A stretch of DNA of 52,740 nucleotides from Bacteroidales bacterium UBA5326. Its GTDB lineage: Bacteria > Bacteroidota > Bacteroidia > Bacteroidales > UBA932. Made by a program: the position numbers and the translations under genes. The notes under the pieces were generated by a model. It saw only the letters and a list, made by a program, of their open reading frames with translations, had not been told where the DNA came from and did not search any database. The DNA lies in assembly GCA_002408205.1 (NCBI GenBank), contig DHQY01000008.1, positions 34,756 to 87,495 of the forward strand. Reading direction: 5' to 3'. Numbering within the stretch: the first letter of the stretch is position 1; each line of letters begins with the position of its first letter. Positions 30,691 to 40,669 of the stretch are shown piece by piece.

Positions 30691-31401
30691 TCAGAGGTGA
30701 ATAAAGAGAGCCAGAGAGAACATCAGCTGATTGGGGTACCCGTAGGTATATACTTCGTTGCTGTACAGGGCAGGGTTTTCAATAAGCGACATGGAGTACT
30801 GATAGTTGCATTCAACCTGAATTTCAAAAGGATGGAAGCTAAACGCAAGTCCGCCTCCGCCCTGAAGCCCGTAGTCTGCGTAGTGGTGATTCACATCAAA
30901 AACAACCGGTGTGCCGGCAGGATATTCTTCCGTAAAATCGACCGCACTCATCCGGTATCCGCCAAAGCAACCCAGGTTTATGAGAAGGCGCATTTTCCAG
31001 AAGTCTATATGGAACTGTGCAATGAGCGGAACCTGAATAACGTCGTAAATTCTTTGCAGAGAAGGTGTTTTGTATCCCGACTGACAGTATGTTACTCCGG
31101 TCTGGACCCCAAAATATGGCATGGTGCCCCAGAGATCATGATAATAAGTATAGAGCAGGGATCCGTTCCGGTAACCAGGGACTGTTTCTTGTTTTCTGTC
31201 GGGATTGAAATGAACGCCGGTGAGGGCGTAAGTTCCCCTCACTCCAATCATATGTTGCTTCACAGGAAGCTTCCTTTCCTTTTTTACTCTGGTGATCTCC
31301 TGGGCACTTAATGGAACGGTGACAAGGGTAAGGCAAAGAAGCAAGACCGCGGGCAGGTTATTTTTTAGATTTATCGGGAATAGTAAGTGTGACATTCTCA
31401 T
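30691..31401 (-). CDS. Outer-membrane beta-barrel protein (PorT-like)
   Basis: 236 residues. A signal peptide covers residues 1 to about 34 (LPAVLLLCLTLVTVPLSAQ). The rest alternates polar and hydrophobic residues, has many aromatic girdle residues and ends in a hydrophobic strand LMFSLALFIHL, as expected for a small outer-membrane barrel. GVRGTYALTGVHF and YFGVQTGVTY resemble the opening strands of PorT-type barrels. The start codon lies inside the preceding gene (44-base overlap); Met3 is an alternative start. Specific function unknown. Confidence 0.75.
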   Translation of the reverse strand: MRMSHLLFPINLKNNLPAVLLLCLTLVTVPLSAQEITRVKKERKLPVKQHMIGVRGTYALTGVHFNPDRKQETVPGYRNGSLLYTYYHDLWGTMPYFGVQTGVTYCQSGYKTPSLQRIYDVIQVPLIAQFHIDFWKMRLLINLGCFGGYRMSAVDFTEEYPAGTPVVFDVNHHYADYGLQGGGGLAFSFHPFEIQVECNYQYSMSLIENPALYSNEVYTYGYPNQLMFSLALFIHL

Positions 31402-33265
31402 TCAGTAATTGTGCTATATCTATGGTCTGGGTGAGTTCCATTTTTTCCTTTAAGTCAATAGCCGTGTTGCCGCCGGGGAGCTTAAACACACGGACTCTTT
31501 CTGCCTGCAGGTTTCTTGAAAGGCTCCCGGTGTCCCATATGCCGTTGCCGTTCAGGTCTTCTGTAATGAGCAGGGAGTATTTGCCCGCCTTAATATAGGG
31601 GAACGTAACGATAGTGTCCGATTTGACGTGAAGCGTACGCAATACCTGAGAACGGGTGTCATTCGTTAATTCAACTATAAGGGGAGAGGGCACGTTGTTA
31701 AGGGTAAAAATGAAAGCCCCAAAGTCGTCCGATTTTAAAGTCGTATACTTTACTATGAGTGAATCGTTTGGATATCCGTTCACATCTTTAAAAACATCTT
31801 TTGGTATGTGCAGCTCGTAGTCGGTTCCCTCGAGGTTCTTTCCCCCGGGAATTATCCGGTAGAGACAAAAATCGAGTGAATCGCGGCTGTAGGTAAAGGG
31901 GTCGGGTACAGTATCGCCCTTAGGTGATTTATGCCAAAGACGTAATGTGCTAAAATCTTCTTCAATAAGCAAGTCTTTAAAAGTCAGCAAAATGCCTTCC
32001 TGTTGTATGACTTCGGGACTAACTTTGGATGTATAACTCAGAACCTTTCTGTCCGGTTTCATGGAAGGAGGTGCTTTTATGCCCCGTTCGGCTTTGCCCC
32101 GGCCTCCTCCGGGAGGCGCATCGGAAGCGGCATCCTGCTCTTTCTTTACTTCCTCGGGGTCTGTATAAGGTATGAATTTTAGTGTATCTATCCTGGTAAC
32201 GAGCTTGTTAAGTGTGTCGTCCGTAGCCTTGTACGTAAGGTACATGGCCAGGGTATCAGGGATTTTGGCGGTAGTAATCCAGTAAATGATGCTGTCTCTG
32301 TAATAATTGTGCTGGCGGATAATTTCGGTAGAATCGATGCCGGGGAGACTAACGCTCAGGATCTCGGGATCGGCTGCTCCGAATTTTATCGCAAGGCCTC
32401 TGGGACGGACCCGCTCGTAATTGCGTAAAGCCTGCCGGGTACTGCGTTCCTTAAAAAGATAAACACCCGTTTCTATAGGACGACGGAGCAGTCCGGCGGT
32501 ATCGTTTTGAAAATAGGGCTGAATTTCCGGAGCATAGGGGAACATTACTTTTGTTGGCCGTACGGTTTGCTTAAGGAACCCGATGAGTTCTCCGCCGGTC
32601 TGTTCGTAGCGGTAGTTGTTATTTTGATCTTCCAGTGCGTAAAGCGTGTAACTGGTATCTTTAAGGTTGCGAAGCACAAAATAGCCGTATTTATCTGTCC
32701 GGGTGGCGGCAACGGGAAGGCAGCTGGTGAGTGATGTGTCGGAAGGATTAAGGTGAAGAAGGACGGTGGCGTTGTCTATGGGAAGCAGGGTGGAGGCATT
32801 CACTACAACTCCGGAGTACATAAGCGAGTCCACAGCTTCTCCGGTAGAAAATCCCAGGGCGAAGGCCGGAAAGAGGTTGCCTTCGTTGTTGTCCTGTATG
32901 GCGGCTCCAAAGTAGAGGCTGTAAGATGTGTTAGGCTTAAGCGGGTACTTGAAGTCCACCACAATGCCTTTTCCCTTGGTACGAATAGCCGGTGCTTTTT
33001 CCTGAGGAGGAGACAAAATGACGTTCTTGTTTGGATCTACAAGTTTAACATATTCATTGAAAACAAGTTCCACTCTCCTGATTGAAGTGTCTACCCGTGT
33101 TGCGTTGACTTCGGGAAATGTTTCCAGCAATACGGGAGGAATGCTGTCTTTGGAACCTCCGGAGGGCGCAGCTGAAGTATTGGCGCATCCGGCGGGAAAA
33201 TACAGACTTGCTGCAAATAATGAGCAAAACAGTATGTTCAGGACTATATGGATCTTCTTTTTCAT
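31358..33265 (-). CDS. Ig-like domain lipoprotein
   Basis: 635 residues. The lipobox is PAGC with Cys27. Residues about 40-145 form an SbsA-type Ig-like domain (SIPPVLLETFPEVNATRVDTSIRRVELVFNEYV begins it, in pieces). About 150-230 resembles a carboxypeptidase-regulatory-like domain (GVVVNASTLLPIDNATVLL, then YGYFVLRNLKDTSYTLYALED). The remainder is beta-rich with a Pro/Gly/Lys linker (DAPPGGGRGKAERGIKAPP). Homologues are frequent in Bacteroidetes and their role is unknown; an envelope scaffold is plausible. It lies 3 bases after the RSH gene and overlaps the following outer-membrane protein gene. Confidence 0.85.
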   Translation of the reverse strand: MKKKIHIVLNILFCSLFAASLYFPAGCANTSAAPSGGSKDSIPPVLLETFPEVNATRVDTSIRRVELVFNEYVKLVDPNKNVILSPPQEKAPAIRTKGKGIVVDFKYPLKPNTSYSLYFGAAIQDNNEGNLFPAFALGFSTGEAVDSLMYSGVVVNASTLLPIDNATVLLHLNPSDTSLTSCLPVAATRTDKYGYFVLRNLKDTSYTLYALEDQNNNYRYEQTGGELIGFLKQTVRPTKVMFPYAPEIQPYFQNDTAGLLRRPIETGVYLFKERSTRQALRNYERVRPRGLAIKFGAADPEILSVSLPGIDSTEIIRQHNYYRDSIIYWITTAKIPDTLAMYLTYKATDDTLNKLVTRIDTLKFIPYTDPEEVKKEQDAASDAPPGGGRGKAERGIKAPPSMKPDRKVLSYTSKVSPEVIQQEGILLTFKDLLIEEDFSTLRLWHKSPKGDTVPDPFTYSRDSLDFCLYRIIPGGKNLEGTDYELHIPKDVFKDVNGYPNDSLIVKYTTLKSDDFGAFIFTLNNVPSPLIVELTNDTRSQVLRTLHVKSDTIVTFPYIKAGKYSLLITEDLNGNGIWDTGSLSRNLQAERVRVFKLPGGNTAIDLKEKMELTQTIDIAQLLNENVTLTIPDKSKK

Positions 33266-33268
33266 TTT

Positions 33269-35413
33269 TTATACGGGAGTTACCGATTCAATACCTTTGA
33301 GCGCAAGCAGCTGAACCATTAGATTTTCGAGATCTTTTCTATTTTGAACATAAACCTCAATCTCGGCTTCAAATATATTATCGTGGGTGATCACGTTCAT
33401 TTTACGGATGTTTACACACATTTCCAGAGTCACGGCGCGGGTAATATCGTGAATGATTCCCATCCGGTCGTTTCCGCGCATGTTTAACGTAGACAGGGTA
33501 GATGGCACCCGTTGTTTTTTCCATACAACTTCTACGGTTGCATTGTCGTTCCTGTGCAGTCGCAGGAGTGCTTTTACCTTTTTGCAGGATTGAGCATGAA
33601 TATAGAGATCGCCCGATTTATCTATGAAACCCACAAGCGGCTCTTCAGGTACGGGACGGCAGCACGAGGCAAAATGATAGGCATTGAAGTCTTTACGCCG
33701 CCTCCAGTCCGGGACAGGCACCCAGCTTACCACTTTTTTTATATGCATTCCTTTGCGCAATACCTCTTTAAGATCCTTCAAATCAATGACTCCCGCACCA
33801 ATCTTGGCGTACATTTCTTCCTTGGAAGATGTCTGGTATGAAGCCATGAGTTTCTGAATGAGACGGGAATGGGATTTGATTCCCAGTTCCTCCAGCTTCT
33901 TGTTTAGCAAATCGCGGCCGTTGCCTATACAGTTCTTTCCGTTATCGTTCAGGGCATCAATTATGAGGGTTCTTGCCTTGGTAGTATGAATGCAGCCAAG
34001 CCATTCAGGTCTGATTTGCGGGGCTTCTGTGGTAATGATCTCTACCTGGTCGCCTCCCTGTAACACGGTGGAAAGCAATACAAGCTGCTGATTAACCTTT
34101 GCGGCCAGTGCATGGTTTCCGACCTGAGAGTGAATATAGTAGGCAAAGTCCAGTGCCGTTGATCCTTTGGGAAGAATGCGCATTTCGCCCTTGGGAGTGA
34201 ACACATAGAGTGCGGTAGCCAGGTTTCCGGCCTGGAACGAATCAAAGAACTCCATGGCATTTGTGTCCTTGTCTTCGAGCGTTTCACGCACTTTGGAAAG
34301 CCAGCTGTCCACTCCGTTAGTTTCGGGTTTGATCCCTTTATATTTCCAGTGCGCAGCCAGACCGTATTCAGCCAGGTCGTCCATTCTTTTGCTCCGTATC
34401 TGGACTTCAATCCAGTTACCTGAAGGGGTCATATAGGTGGAGTGGAGCGCTTCGTACCCGTTATCCTTTGTTTCTTTAAGCCAGTCACGGCGCCTTTGAG
34501 GATTTGGTGTCCATCGTTCGTTCAGAAGTTCTTCAATATGATAGCATTCTCGGTGTTCCGCCTCGGGATTGAGGTCTTTGGGTTCGAATACAATGCGAAC
34601 GGCAAAAAGGTCATAGACTTCGCTGAAGGGGACGTTGCGCTTGCGCATTTTATTCCATATGGAATAAGGCGTTTTAATGCGTGTGCTTATGGTATATCTG
34701 TAGCCTTCAAGGTCCAGAAATTCTTTGATTGGGGTAATAAGATCGTTTGTAATACCCGGACCGCGGCGGCCTGTTTCTGTCTGTACTTTGGCCTCTATAT
34801 CTCTGTATTCCTGAGGCATTACGTATTTCATCCAGATATTTTCTATCTCGGATTTAATTGTATAAAGGCCCAGTTGATGAGCAAGGGGGGCAAATATATA
34901 CATTGACTCCCCCAGGTTCCGGGCCCTTTTTTCTACCGGCAGTTCCTCAATATTACGTAAGTTGTGAAGACGGTCTGCCAGCTTAATGAGAAGAACGCGT
35001 GCATCGTCGTTTACGGTAAGGAGCATCTGCTTGAAAGTTTCGGCCTGGGTCTTGTCCTGGGTGGCAAAGACTTTCTCCAGCTTGCCCAATCCGTCCACCA
35101 GACTGGTGATCTTGCTGCCGAACAGACCTGCGATCTCTTCTCTGGTATAATCGGTGTCGGTAAAAATGTGGTGAAGCAGGGCTGTTACTATGGATTTGCA
35201 CCCGAGCCCGATTTCATTGACCACAATAAGAGCCACGTCTATACAATGCAGGATGATGGGATCGCCCGATATGCGCTTTTGGTTCTTGTGGGCCTCTCTG
35301 GCAAAACTGAACGCACGCAATACCAGTTCGTATTCTTCCTGACTGGCACAACGTTTGAGGCTGCTTTTCCGCAGCTGATCAAAAGCGGCATCTATTTTTT
35401 GAGACGAATCCAA
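33269..35413 (-). CDS. relA: Long RelA/SpoT homologue with degenerate hydrolase motif
   Basis: 714 residues. Order: HD hydrolase region (about 28-190), synthetase (about 235-370; YSIWNKMRKRN, DLFAVRIVF, NGYEALHSTYM), TGS (about 390-450), Cys-rich FASCCRPVPEE region and a C-terminal ACT domain (MRGNDRMGIIHDI). The hydrolase signature LLHDxxED reads LLHHIFTD (79-86), so the metal-binding Asp and catalytic Glu are replaced by His82 and Thr85, although His42, His81 and Asp147 remain. It should therefore make (p)ppGpp on starved ribosomes but hydrolyse it poorly, like a RelA. No ATG is available at the N-terminus; TTG at 35413 is the likely start, 21 bases after fprA. Confidence 0.93.
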   Translation of the reverse strand: MDSSQKIDAAFDQLRKSSLKRCASQEEYELVLRAFSFAREAHKNQKRISGDPIILHCIDVALIVVNEIGLGCKSIVTALLHHIFTDTDYTREEIAGLFGSKITSLVDGLGKLEKVFATQDKTQAETFKQMLLTVNDDARVLLIKLADRLHNLRNIEELPVEKRARNLGESMYIFAPLAHQLGLYTIKSEIENIWMKYVMPQEYRDIEAKVQTETGRRGPGITNDLITPIKEFLDLEGYRYTISTRIKTPYSIWNKMRKRNVPFSEVYDLFAVRIVFEPKDLNPEAEHRECYHIEELLNERWTPNPQRRRDWLKETKDNGYEALHSTYMTPSGNWIEVQIRSKRMDDLAEYGLAAHWKYKGIKPETNGVDSWLSKVRETLEDKDTNAMEFFDSFQAGNLATALYVFTPKGEMRILPKGSTALDFAYYIHSQVGNHALAAKVNQQLVLLSTVLQGGDQVEIITTEAPQIRPEWLGCIHTTKARTLIIDALNDNGKNCIGNGRDLLNKKLEELGIKSHSRLIQKLMASYQTSSKEEMYAKIGAGVIDLKDLKEVLRKGMHIKKVVSWVPVPDWRRRKDFNAYHFASCCRPVPEEPLVGFIDKSGDLYIHAQSCKKVKALLRLHRNDNATVEVVWKKQRVPSTLSTLNMRGNDRMGIIHDITRAVTLEMCVNIRKMNVITHDNIFEAEIEVYVQNRKDLENLMVQLLALKGIESVTPV

Positions 35414-35434
35414 AACGGTGTCTTTATGTAATAT

Positions 35435-36631
35435 TTATAGTGTCGCGGCAAAAGTTTCAGCCAGTTGGTCGAACTGGGATAATTCCACCGGTGTGGGGTG
35501 TCCGATGACCTCAAGCGCAGGTTCGGTAAGTTTCCACTGATGCTGTTGGATCATTTTATCGGCAAAAAGCTGCAGGTTTTTCAACCCTCCTCCGCTCCAT
35601 GAGTAACCGCCAAAAATAGCCAGTTGTTTGTTCTTGGGTGATACCATTTCCAGTTCATGGCAGAGATGCTGCATGGCAGGATGCATGCCGGTATTGTACG
35701 AGCAGGACCCCAGGATTACTCCGCGGTACTTCCATATTTCTTTGAGGATGAAGGAAGGATGCAGGGTCGACGCATTATATATTCTCAGGTTTTTGATACC
35801 TTGTTCGGCCAGCTTTCTGGCCAGGTAATCTGCGCTTGATTCGGTATTTCCGTACATGCTGGAATACACCATGACCACTCCTTTTTCTGCTTTATTGGCG
35901 GCCCACTGAGCGTACCAGCCGAATACGGTGGCAGGGTCGGTACGCCACACCGGTCCGTGTATGGGACAAATCATCTGGACAGGCAGGGGAGCGGCTTTGT
36001 CAAGTGCTTTTTGCACTTGAGCAGAGAACCTTCCTATTATATTTGTATAATAGCGAAGCATTTCTTCTTTCTGAAAGACGAGATCAATTTCATCGTCAAA
36101 AATGCCTCCGTCCAGCGTGCCGAACGAACCGAATCCATCCTGCGAAAAAAGAATGTTTGCGGTAACGCAGTAACTCATCATGGATTCAGGCCAGTGGACC
36201 ATAGGAGTGAACAGGAACTGAAGATTGTGATAACCGAGTGACAGCATTTCTCCGTCCCTGACTTCCTGCATGGCAATACCTTCTGTACAGGGAAAATAGG
36301 CGTCCATAAGCTTAAGTGTTCTGGTATTGCCCACCACGGTTACAGAGGGGTAGGTCTTAAGAATGTCTCCTATCATACCGGCATGGTCCGGCTCCATGTG
36401 ATGGATTACCAGGTAATCCAGCGGGCGACTGTCCAGGGTGCGTGATACTTCTTCCAGATAATTGCGGTCGCTTCCGTATTCAATAGTGTCCAGCAGAGCT
36501 GTTTTTTTATCGAGGATCAGGTAGGAATTGTAAGCAATCCCGTATGGCAGGGGCCAGTTGTTTTCAAATAGTTGTTTTTTACGGTCATTTGTACCAATAC
36601 GGTAAAGTGTCTGAAGGATCTTTGTAACCAT
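35435..36631 (-). CDS. fprA: FprA-type diiron flavoprotein
   Basis: 398 residues from the ATG at 36631; the upstream extension would run into ligA. The N-terminal metallo-beta-lactamase-like domain carries HHMEPDHAG (HxExDH ligands), then HWPESMMSY and the later His-containing CPIHGPVW. The C-terminal flavodoxin domain starts at VVMVYSSMYGNTESSADYLA. Such enzymes reduce oxygen to water or NO to N2O in anaerobes and protect against oxidative or nitrosative stress. One base separates it from the ligA stop. Confidence 0.95.
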   Translation of the reverse strand: MVTKILQTLYRIGTNDRKKQLFENNWPLPYGIAYNSYLILDKKTALLDTIEYGSDRNYLEEVSRTLDSRPLDYLVIHHMEPDHAGMIGDILKTYPSVTVVGNTRTLKLMDAYFPCTEGIAMQEVRDGEMLSLGYHNLQFLFTPMVHWPESMMSYCVTANILFSQDGFGSFGTLDGGIFDDEIDLVFQKEEMLRYYTNIIGRFSAQVQKALDKAAPLPVQMICPIHGPVWRTDPATVFGWYAQWAANKAEKGVVMVYSSMYGNTESSADYLARKLAEQGIKNLRIYNASTLHPSFILKEIWKYRGVILGSCSYNTGMHPAMQHLCHELEMVSPKNKQLAIFGGYSWSGGGLKNLQLFADKMIQQHQWKLTEPALEVIGHPTPVELSQFDQLAETFAATL

Positions 36632-36632
36632 A

Positions 36633-38711
36633 TTAAAAGATTGTAGGTTGTTTATTCGTTTCAAAAAGTGTGCCCTCATGGGGGTTTTCGCCCAGGAGCG
36701 CCATAAAGTCATCTTCTGTGATCAGAGGTATATTCAATCTGACAGCCTGTTGTTTTTTTGCGGGACCCATTTTCTCTCCGGCCAGCACGTAACTGGCATT
36801 GGAAGAAACGGAACTTAATACTTTTCCGCCGTGAGATTCTATCATTTGTTTTATTTGTTCCCTGGAACGTGAGAAGTTTCCCGAGATGACTATATTCAGA
36901 CCTTTCAGTCGGTCTGACAGCCGTTTTATTTCTTCTGCCGTCTGAGATACCGGCAATCCGCAGTCGCGAAGTCTTTCAAGCATTCTTCGGTTCTTTTCGG
37001 AAGTAAAGAAGTCAATTATGGAACGGGAAATGATCTCACCTATTTCCGGTGCATTCTTCAGTTCTTCTTCACCGGCTTCTCCCAGCGCCTGAAGCGAGCC
37101 AAAGTGAGAAGCCAGGTATTTTGCCGTTGTCTCGCCTACGAACGGAATGCCAATGGCGTACAGAAAACGGAAAAAAGGAACTTCTTTTGAATCTTCAATA
37201 CTGCTTAGCAGGTTTTGAGTGGATTTATCCCCCCAGTTACTCAGTTGTTCCAGATCGTTCGGGGTAAGGATGTACAGATCGGCCGGATCATGGACGATGC
37301 CTTTGCTGTAAAGCTGTTCTACCAGGGCTTCTCCGCCCAGTATGTTCATGGCCTTGCGGCTCATAAAATGTTCAATGCGTCCTTTGATTTGCGGAGGGCA
37401 TTCCCAGCGGTTGGGACAATAGTGCTTTGCTTCCTGAGGATCGCGGAGCAACAGGGTGCCGCATTCGGGACAATGCGTTATGTATTGGAACGGGACAGTA
37501 TGCGGAGGCCTTTTTTCTAATGCCACGCCCACAACCTTTGGGATGATTTCCCCCCCTTTTTCTACGTAAACATGGTCACCCAGCCGAATATCATGGAGGG
37601 CTATCTGATCTGCATTGTGCAGCGAGGCCCTTTTAACGGTTGTTCCCGAGAGGAATACGGGTTGAAGATTGGCTACCGGTGTTACGGCGCCGGTCCGGCC
37701 CACCTGGAAATCTACCGAGAGCAGAGGGGTACAGGCCTGCTCGGCTTTGAATTTATAGGCAGTAGCCCACCGTGGACTTTTGGCGGTCATACCCAGGGCA
37801 CGCTGGAATGCAAAGGAATTGACTTTAATAACCACTCCGTCGGTCGCCACCGGCAGCGTAGTCCGTTCAACTTCCCATTGGTCCAGAAGATCGTATATTT
37901 CCTGCAGGCTGCGGCACAGACGGGTATGTGAGGAGATCCTGAAACCCCATGTGCGGGCGGCTTCCATTGCCTGGGAATGGGTTGCAAAAGTATTGTTTTC
38001 TGCAATGAAGTGGTACAGATAGCAATCGAGTCCGCGTTTTTCCACTTCTTCCGGAGAAAGCAGTTTAAGTGTTCCGGAGGCAGCGTTCCGGGGATTGGCA
38101 AACAGCGGTTCGCCGGATTCTTCCCGTTCCCTGTTTATACGTTCAAAGCTGCTGAAAGGCATAAGTATCTCGCCCCGGATCTCAAAAACAGTCGGGTAGG
38201 GCACCTGACATTCCGTAAGCGGGGGAAGTTTCCGGGGAATGGACGGGATGGATAATACGTTTCGGGTGACATCGTCGCCTACTGTGCCATCGCCCCGGGT
38301 AAGAGCACGTTCCAGCTCACCATTTTTGTATTTGAGGCAAATGGCCGTGCCGTCGAATTTTAGTTCGCATACATACTCTACTTCGTCCCCGGCCGTTTTT
38401 CTTACCCGGTTGTCAAACTCAAAAAGGGACTCCTTATCGTATGTATTACTCAGCGAGAGCATGGGGTAATCATGAGGATATTGCCGGAAACCCTGTGAAG
38501 CCTCCCCAATGTCGCTTCCTACCTTACGGGTGGGAGAATCGGGCGATGCCAGCCCGGGAAACCTCTTTTCCAGGGCGGAGAGCTCCTGCAGAAGCAGGTC
38601 AAATTCAAAATCGGAAATAACAGGCGAATTGAGTACATAATAATTTTTATTATGCTCATTGATAGCTTGTTGTAACTGAATTATGCGTGCCGTCGCTTCT
38701 TTACGGTTCAT
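36633..38711 (-). CDS. ligA: NAD-dependent DNA ligase
   Basis: 692 residues from the ATG at 38711; a GTG one codon earlier is also possible. The adenylation motif is CELKFDG with Lys118. An OB-fold follows, then a four-Cys zinc site (CPECGTLLL, then YCPNRWEC), helix-hairpin-helix repeats and a C-terminal BRCT domain (GLNIVISGNFSRSREQIKQM). It seals nicks in replication and repair. A TATCTTTG element ends 4 bases before the ATG, so it may have its own near-leaderless promoter besides read-through from recQ, which ends 17 bases upstream. Confidence 0.97.
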   Translation of the reverse strand: MNRKEATARIIQLQQAINEHNKNYYVLNSPVISDFEFDLLLQELSALEKRFPGLASPDSPTRKVGSDIGEASQGFRQYPHDYPMLSLSNTYDKESLFEFDNRVRKTAGDEVEYVCELKFDGTAICLKYKNGELERALTRGDGTVGDDVTRNVLSIPSIPRKLPPLTECQVPYPTVFEIRGEILMPFSSFERINREREESGEPLFANPRNAASGTLKLLSPEEVEKRGLDCYLYHFIAENNTFATHSQAMEAARTWGFRISSHTRLCRSLQEIYDLLDQWEVERTTLPVATDGVVIKVNSFAFQRALGMTAKSPRWATAYKFKAEQACTPLLSVDFQVGRTGAVTPVANLQPVFLSGTTVKRASLHNADQIALHDIRLGDHVYVEKGGEIIPKVVGVALEKRPPHTVPFQYITHCPECGTLLLRDPQEAKHYCPNRWECPPQIKGRIEHFMSRKAMNILGGEALVEQLYSKGIVHDPADLYILTPNDLEQLSNWGDKSTQNLLSSIEDSKEVPFFRFLYAIGIPFVGETTAKYLASHFGSLQALGEAGEEELKNAPEIGEIISRSIIDFFTSEKNRRMLERLRDCGLPVSQTAEEIKRLSDRLKGLNIVISGNFSRSREQIKQMIESHGGKVLSSVSSNASYVLAGEKMGPAKKQQAVRLNIPLITEDDFMALLGENPHEGTLFETNKQPTIF

Positions 38712-38715
38712 CACG

Positions 38716-38723
38716 CAAAGATA
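38716..38723 (-). promoter_or_regulatory. ligA promoter -7 element
   Basis: TATCTTTG on the minus strand, 4 bases before the ligA ATG. No -33 TTG at the standard spacing. If used, the transcript would be leaderless. Confidence 0.4.
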
Positions 38724-38728
38724 TAATT

Positions 38729-40660
38729 TTACTTGGTAATCTTATTATTGTTCTGAAGTATATCGCCGTTAAGGATCACTTCGCCCGAATCGGTCATGGA
38801 GCGCAGCACGGACATAACCTGGTCTGTCGATTCCGAGAACAGGAGATCTATCTGGTGTACGTGCACCGGCCCTTTTCTGAGTTGCTCCCTTATGGAATCG
38901 GCAATCCGATAGAAGGTTTCTTTGGCGTTTTCGCCCTGCTGACGCCCAATGCATACATCGCAGATACCGCAATCCTCCGCCTTGCCTTCTCCGAAGTAGG
39001 CCAGCAGCTGCTTGCTGCGACAGGGCCATTCGGACTGAGCGTAGTTGAGCATGGCTTCCATACGTTTTGCATACGCTTCTTTACGTTGCAGAAAATGCAC
39101 CGGGTTCAGGTACACGTTTCCCGGCTCGAGTCTTTGCCCATGCAGGAATACCTGGGGCGCTTTCTTGCGGGGAATGTATGAGAGTACGCCGAGTCTGGAC
39201 AGTTGCATGAGGAATTCCATAACCACGGTTTTTGCGTTCCGGCTGATATTGGCCAGGTATTCTTCGTCAATGGAAACAAATCCGTTGAACAGACCGGTAT
39301 AGGTTCGTAAAAGTACTTTAATAAACGTGTCGAGTTGCGGTTTGGCTATCTGAATACGGTACAGTTCATCCCTGTTTACAGTGAACATGATCCGAGAGGG
39401 ATTGTCCAGCTCTTCGGTAAGGGAGAGATACCCTTCCTGTTCCAGGCATTGAAGGGCATACCACAGGGTAAGAGGATATTGCTTTTGTCGTTTGGCGAAT
39501 TCGGAGAGGTTGAAGTCGAACTGGCGACCGGCCCCCTCGCCGTAACCCAGCTCCAGGAAACTGTATAGATTCTGGTATGTTTCTTTGATAAAAGCAGGTT
39601 CGGGGAACGAGATAGAATAGATCTGCTGCATGCGTTTGGCATCGGACGGGGCATACAGGAGTACGGCATAGGCTTTTTGTCCGTCACGGCCCGCCCTTCC
39701 GGCTTCCTGGAAGTACGCCTCCGGCGAATCGGGGACATCGTAATGGCAGACAAAACGGACATCGGGCTTGTCTATACCCATCCCAAAAGCATTGGTGGCT
39801 ACCATGACCTGGGTTTTTCCGTCTTTCCATTCGTCCTGCTTGACAGTCCGGGCGGCAGCGTTCATACCCGCATGGTAGGCATCGGCTTTTACCCCGTTAA
39901 AAAGCAGAAACTCGGCCACATCCTCGGTTTTTTTCCGCTCCCTGACATATACCAGTCCGCATCCGCCCACACCCTGCACAATTCGGAGCACCTGACCCAG
40001 TTTATCCTCGGCTTTTCTCACAATGTAGGCCAGATTCTTACGCTCAAAGGAAGTTTGAATTAGCTTATGTTCTTTTCTAAAGCGGAGCTTTTCCATAATG
40101 TCCGAGGCAACCTGGGGAGTGGCTGTGGCGGTGAGGGCAAGGATGGGAATATCGGGAAAACTCTCGCGAAATTCGGCTATGCGAAGGTATGAAGGCCGGA
40201 AATCATAGCCCCATTGTGAAATACAGTGTGCTTCGTCAACCACCAGCATGCCGGGAGCCATTTTTTGCACCCGGGCACGAAAAAGTTCGGTTCCCAGTCT
40301 TTCCGGTGATATGTACAGGAATTTATAGGACCCATAGGCGGCGTTGTCCAGGGTAATGTCTATCTCGTAACTGCTCATGCCGGAATGCACGGCCAACGCT
40401 TTGATTCCCCTTGAGTTAAGCTGTTCCACCTGATCTTTCATGAGGGCAATGAGCGGCGAGATGACTATACAGATCCCTTCGCGCAAGAGGGCCGGGATCT
40501 GGAAGCAAATGGATTTTCCCCCGCCGGTAGGTAAGAGCGCTAAGGTGTCCGTTCCGTGATAGGCAGAAAATATTATATCTTCCTGACCTTCACGGAAGGT
40601 AGCATATCCCCAGTATCGGAATAACGTTTCCCTGAATATTTCGGAATAATTTTTGCTCAT
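38729..40660 (-). CDS. recQ: RecQ-family ATP-dependent DNA helicase
   Basis: 643 residues from the ATG at 40660 (a TTG at 40675 lies within the promoter region). Superfamily 2 motifs: LLPTGGGKS (Walker A Lys49), VVDEAHCISQWGYDFRPSY (DExH plus the RecQ aromatic loop), ALTATAT, and VATNAFGMGIDKPDVRFVCHYDVPDSPEAYFQEAGRAGRDG. The zinc-binding Cys set is in PCRSKQLLAYFGEGKAEDCG and the following ICDVC. No HRDC domain is evident at the C-terminus. It unwinds recombination and fork intermediates. First gene of the minus-strand recQ-ligA-fprA-relA series. Confidence 0.96.
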   Translation of the reverse strand: MSKNYSEIFRETLFRYWGYATFREGQEDIIFSAYHGTDTLALLPTGGGKSICFQIPALLREGICIVISPLIALMKDQVEQLNSRGIKALAVHSGMSSYEIDITLDNAAYGSYKFLYISPERLGTELFRARVQKMAPGMLVVDEAHCISQWGYDFRPSYLRIAEFRESFPDIPILALTATATPQVASDIMEKLRFRKEHKLIQTSFERKNLAYIVRKAEDKLGQVLRIVQGVGGCGLVYVRERKKTEDVAEFLLFNGVKADAYHAGMNAAARTVKQDEWKDGKTQVMVATNAFGMGIDKPDVRFVCHYDVPDSPEAYFQEAGRAGRDGQKAYAVLLYAPSDAKRMQQIYSISFPEPAFIKETYQNLYSFLELGYGEGAGRQFDFNLSEFAKRQKQYPLTLWYALQCLEQEGYLSLTEELDNPSRIMFTVNRDELYRIQIAKPQLDTFIKVLLRTYTGLFNGFVSIDEEYLANISRNAKTVVMEFLMQLSRLGVLSYIPRKKAPQVFLHGQRLEPGNVYLNPVHFLQRKEAYAKRMEAMLNYAQSEWPCRSKQLLAYFGEGKAEDCGICDVCIGRQQGENAKETFYRIADSIREQLRKGPVHVHQIDLLFSESTDQVMSVLRSMTDSGEVILNGDILQNNNKITK

Positions 40661-40669
40661 ATTTCTATC

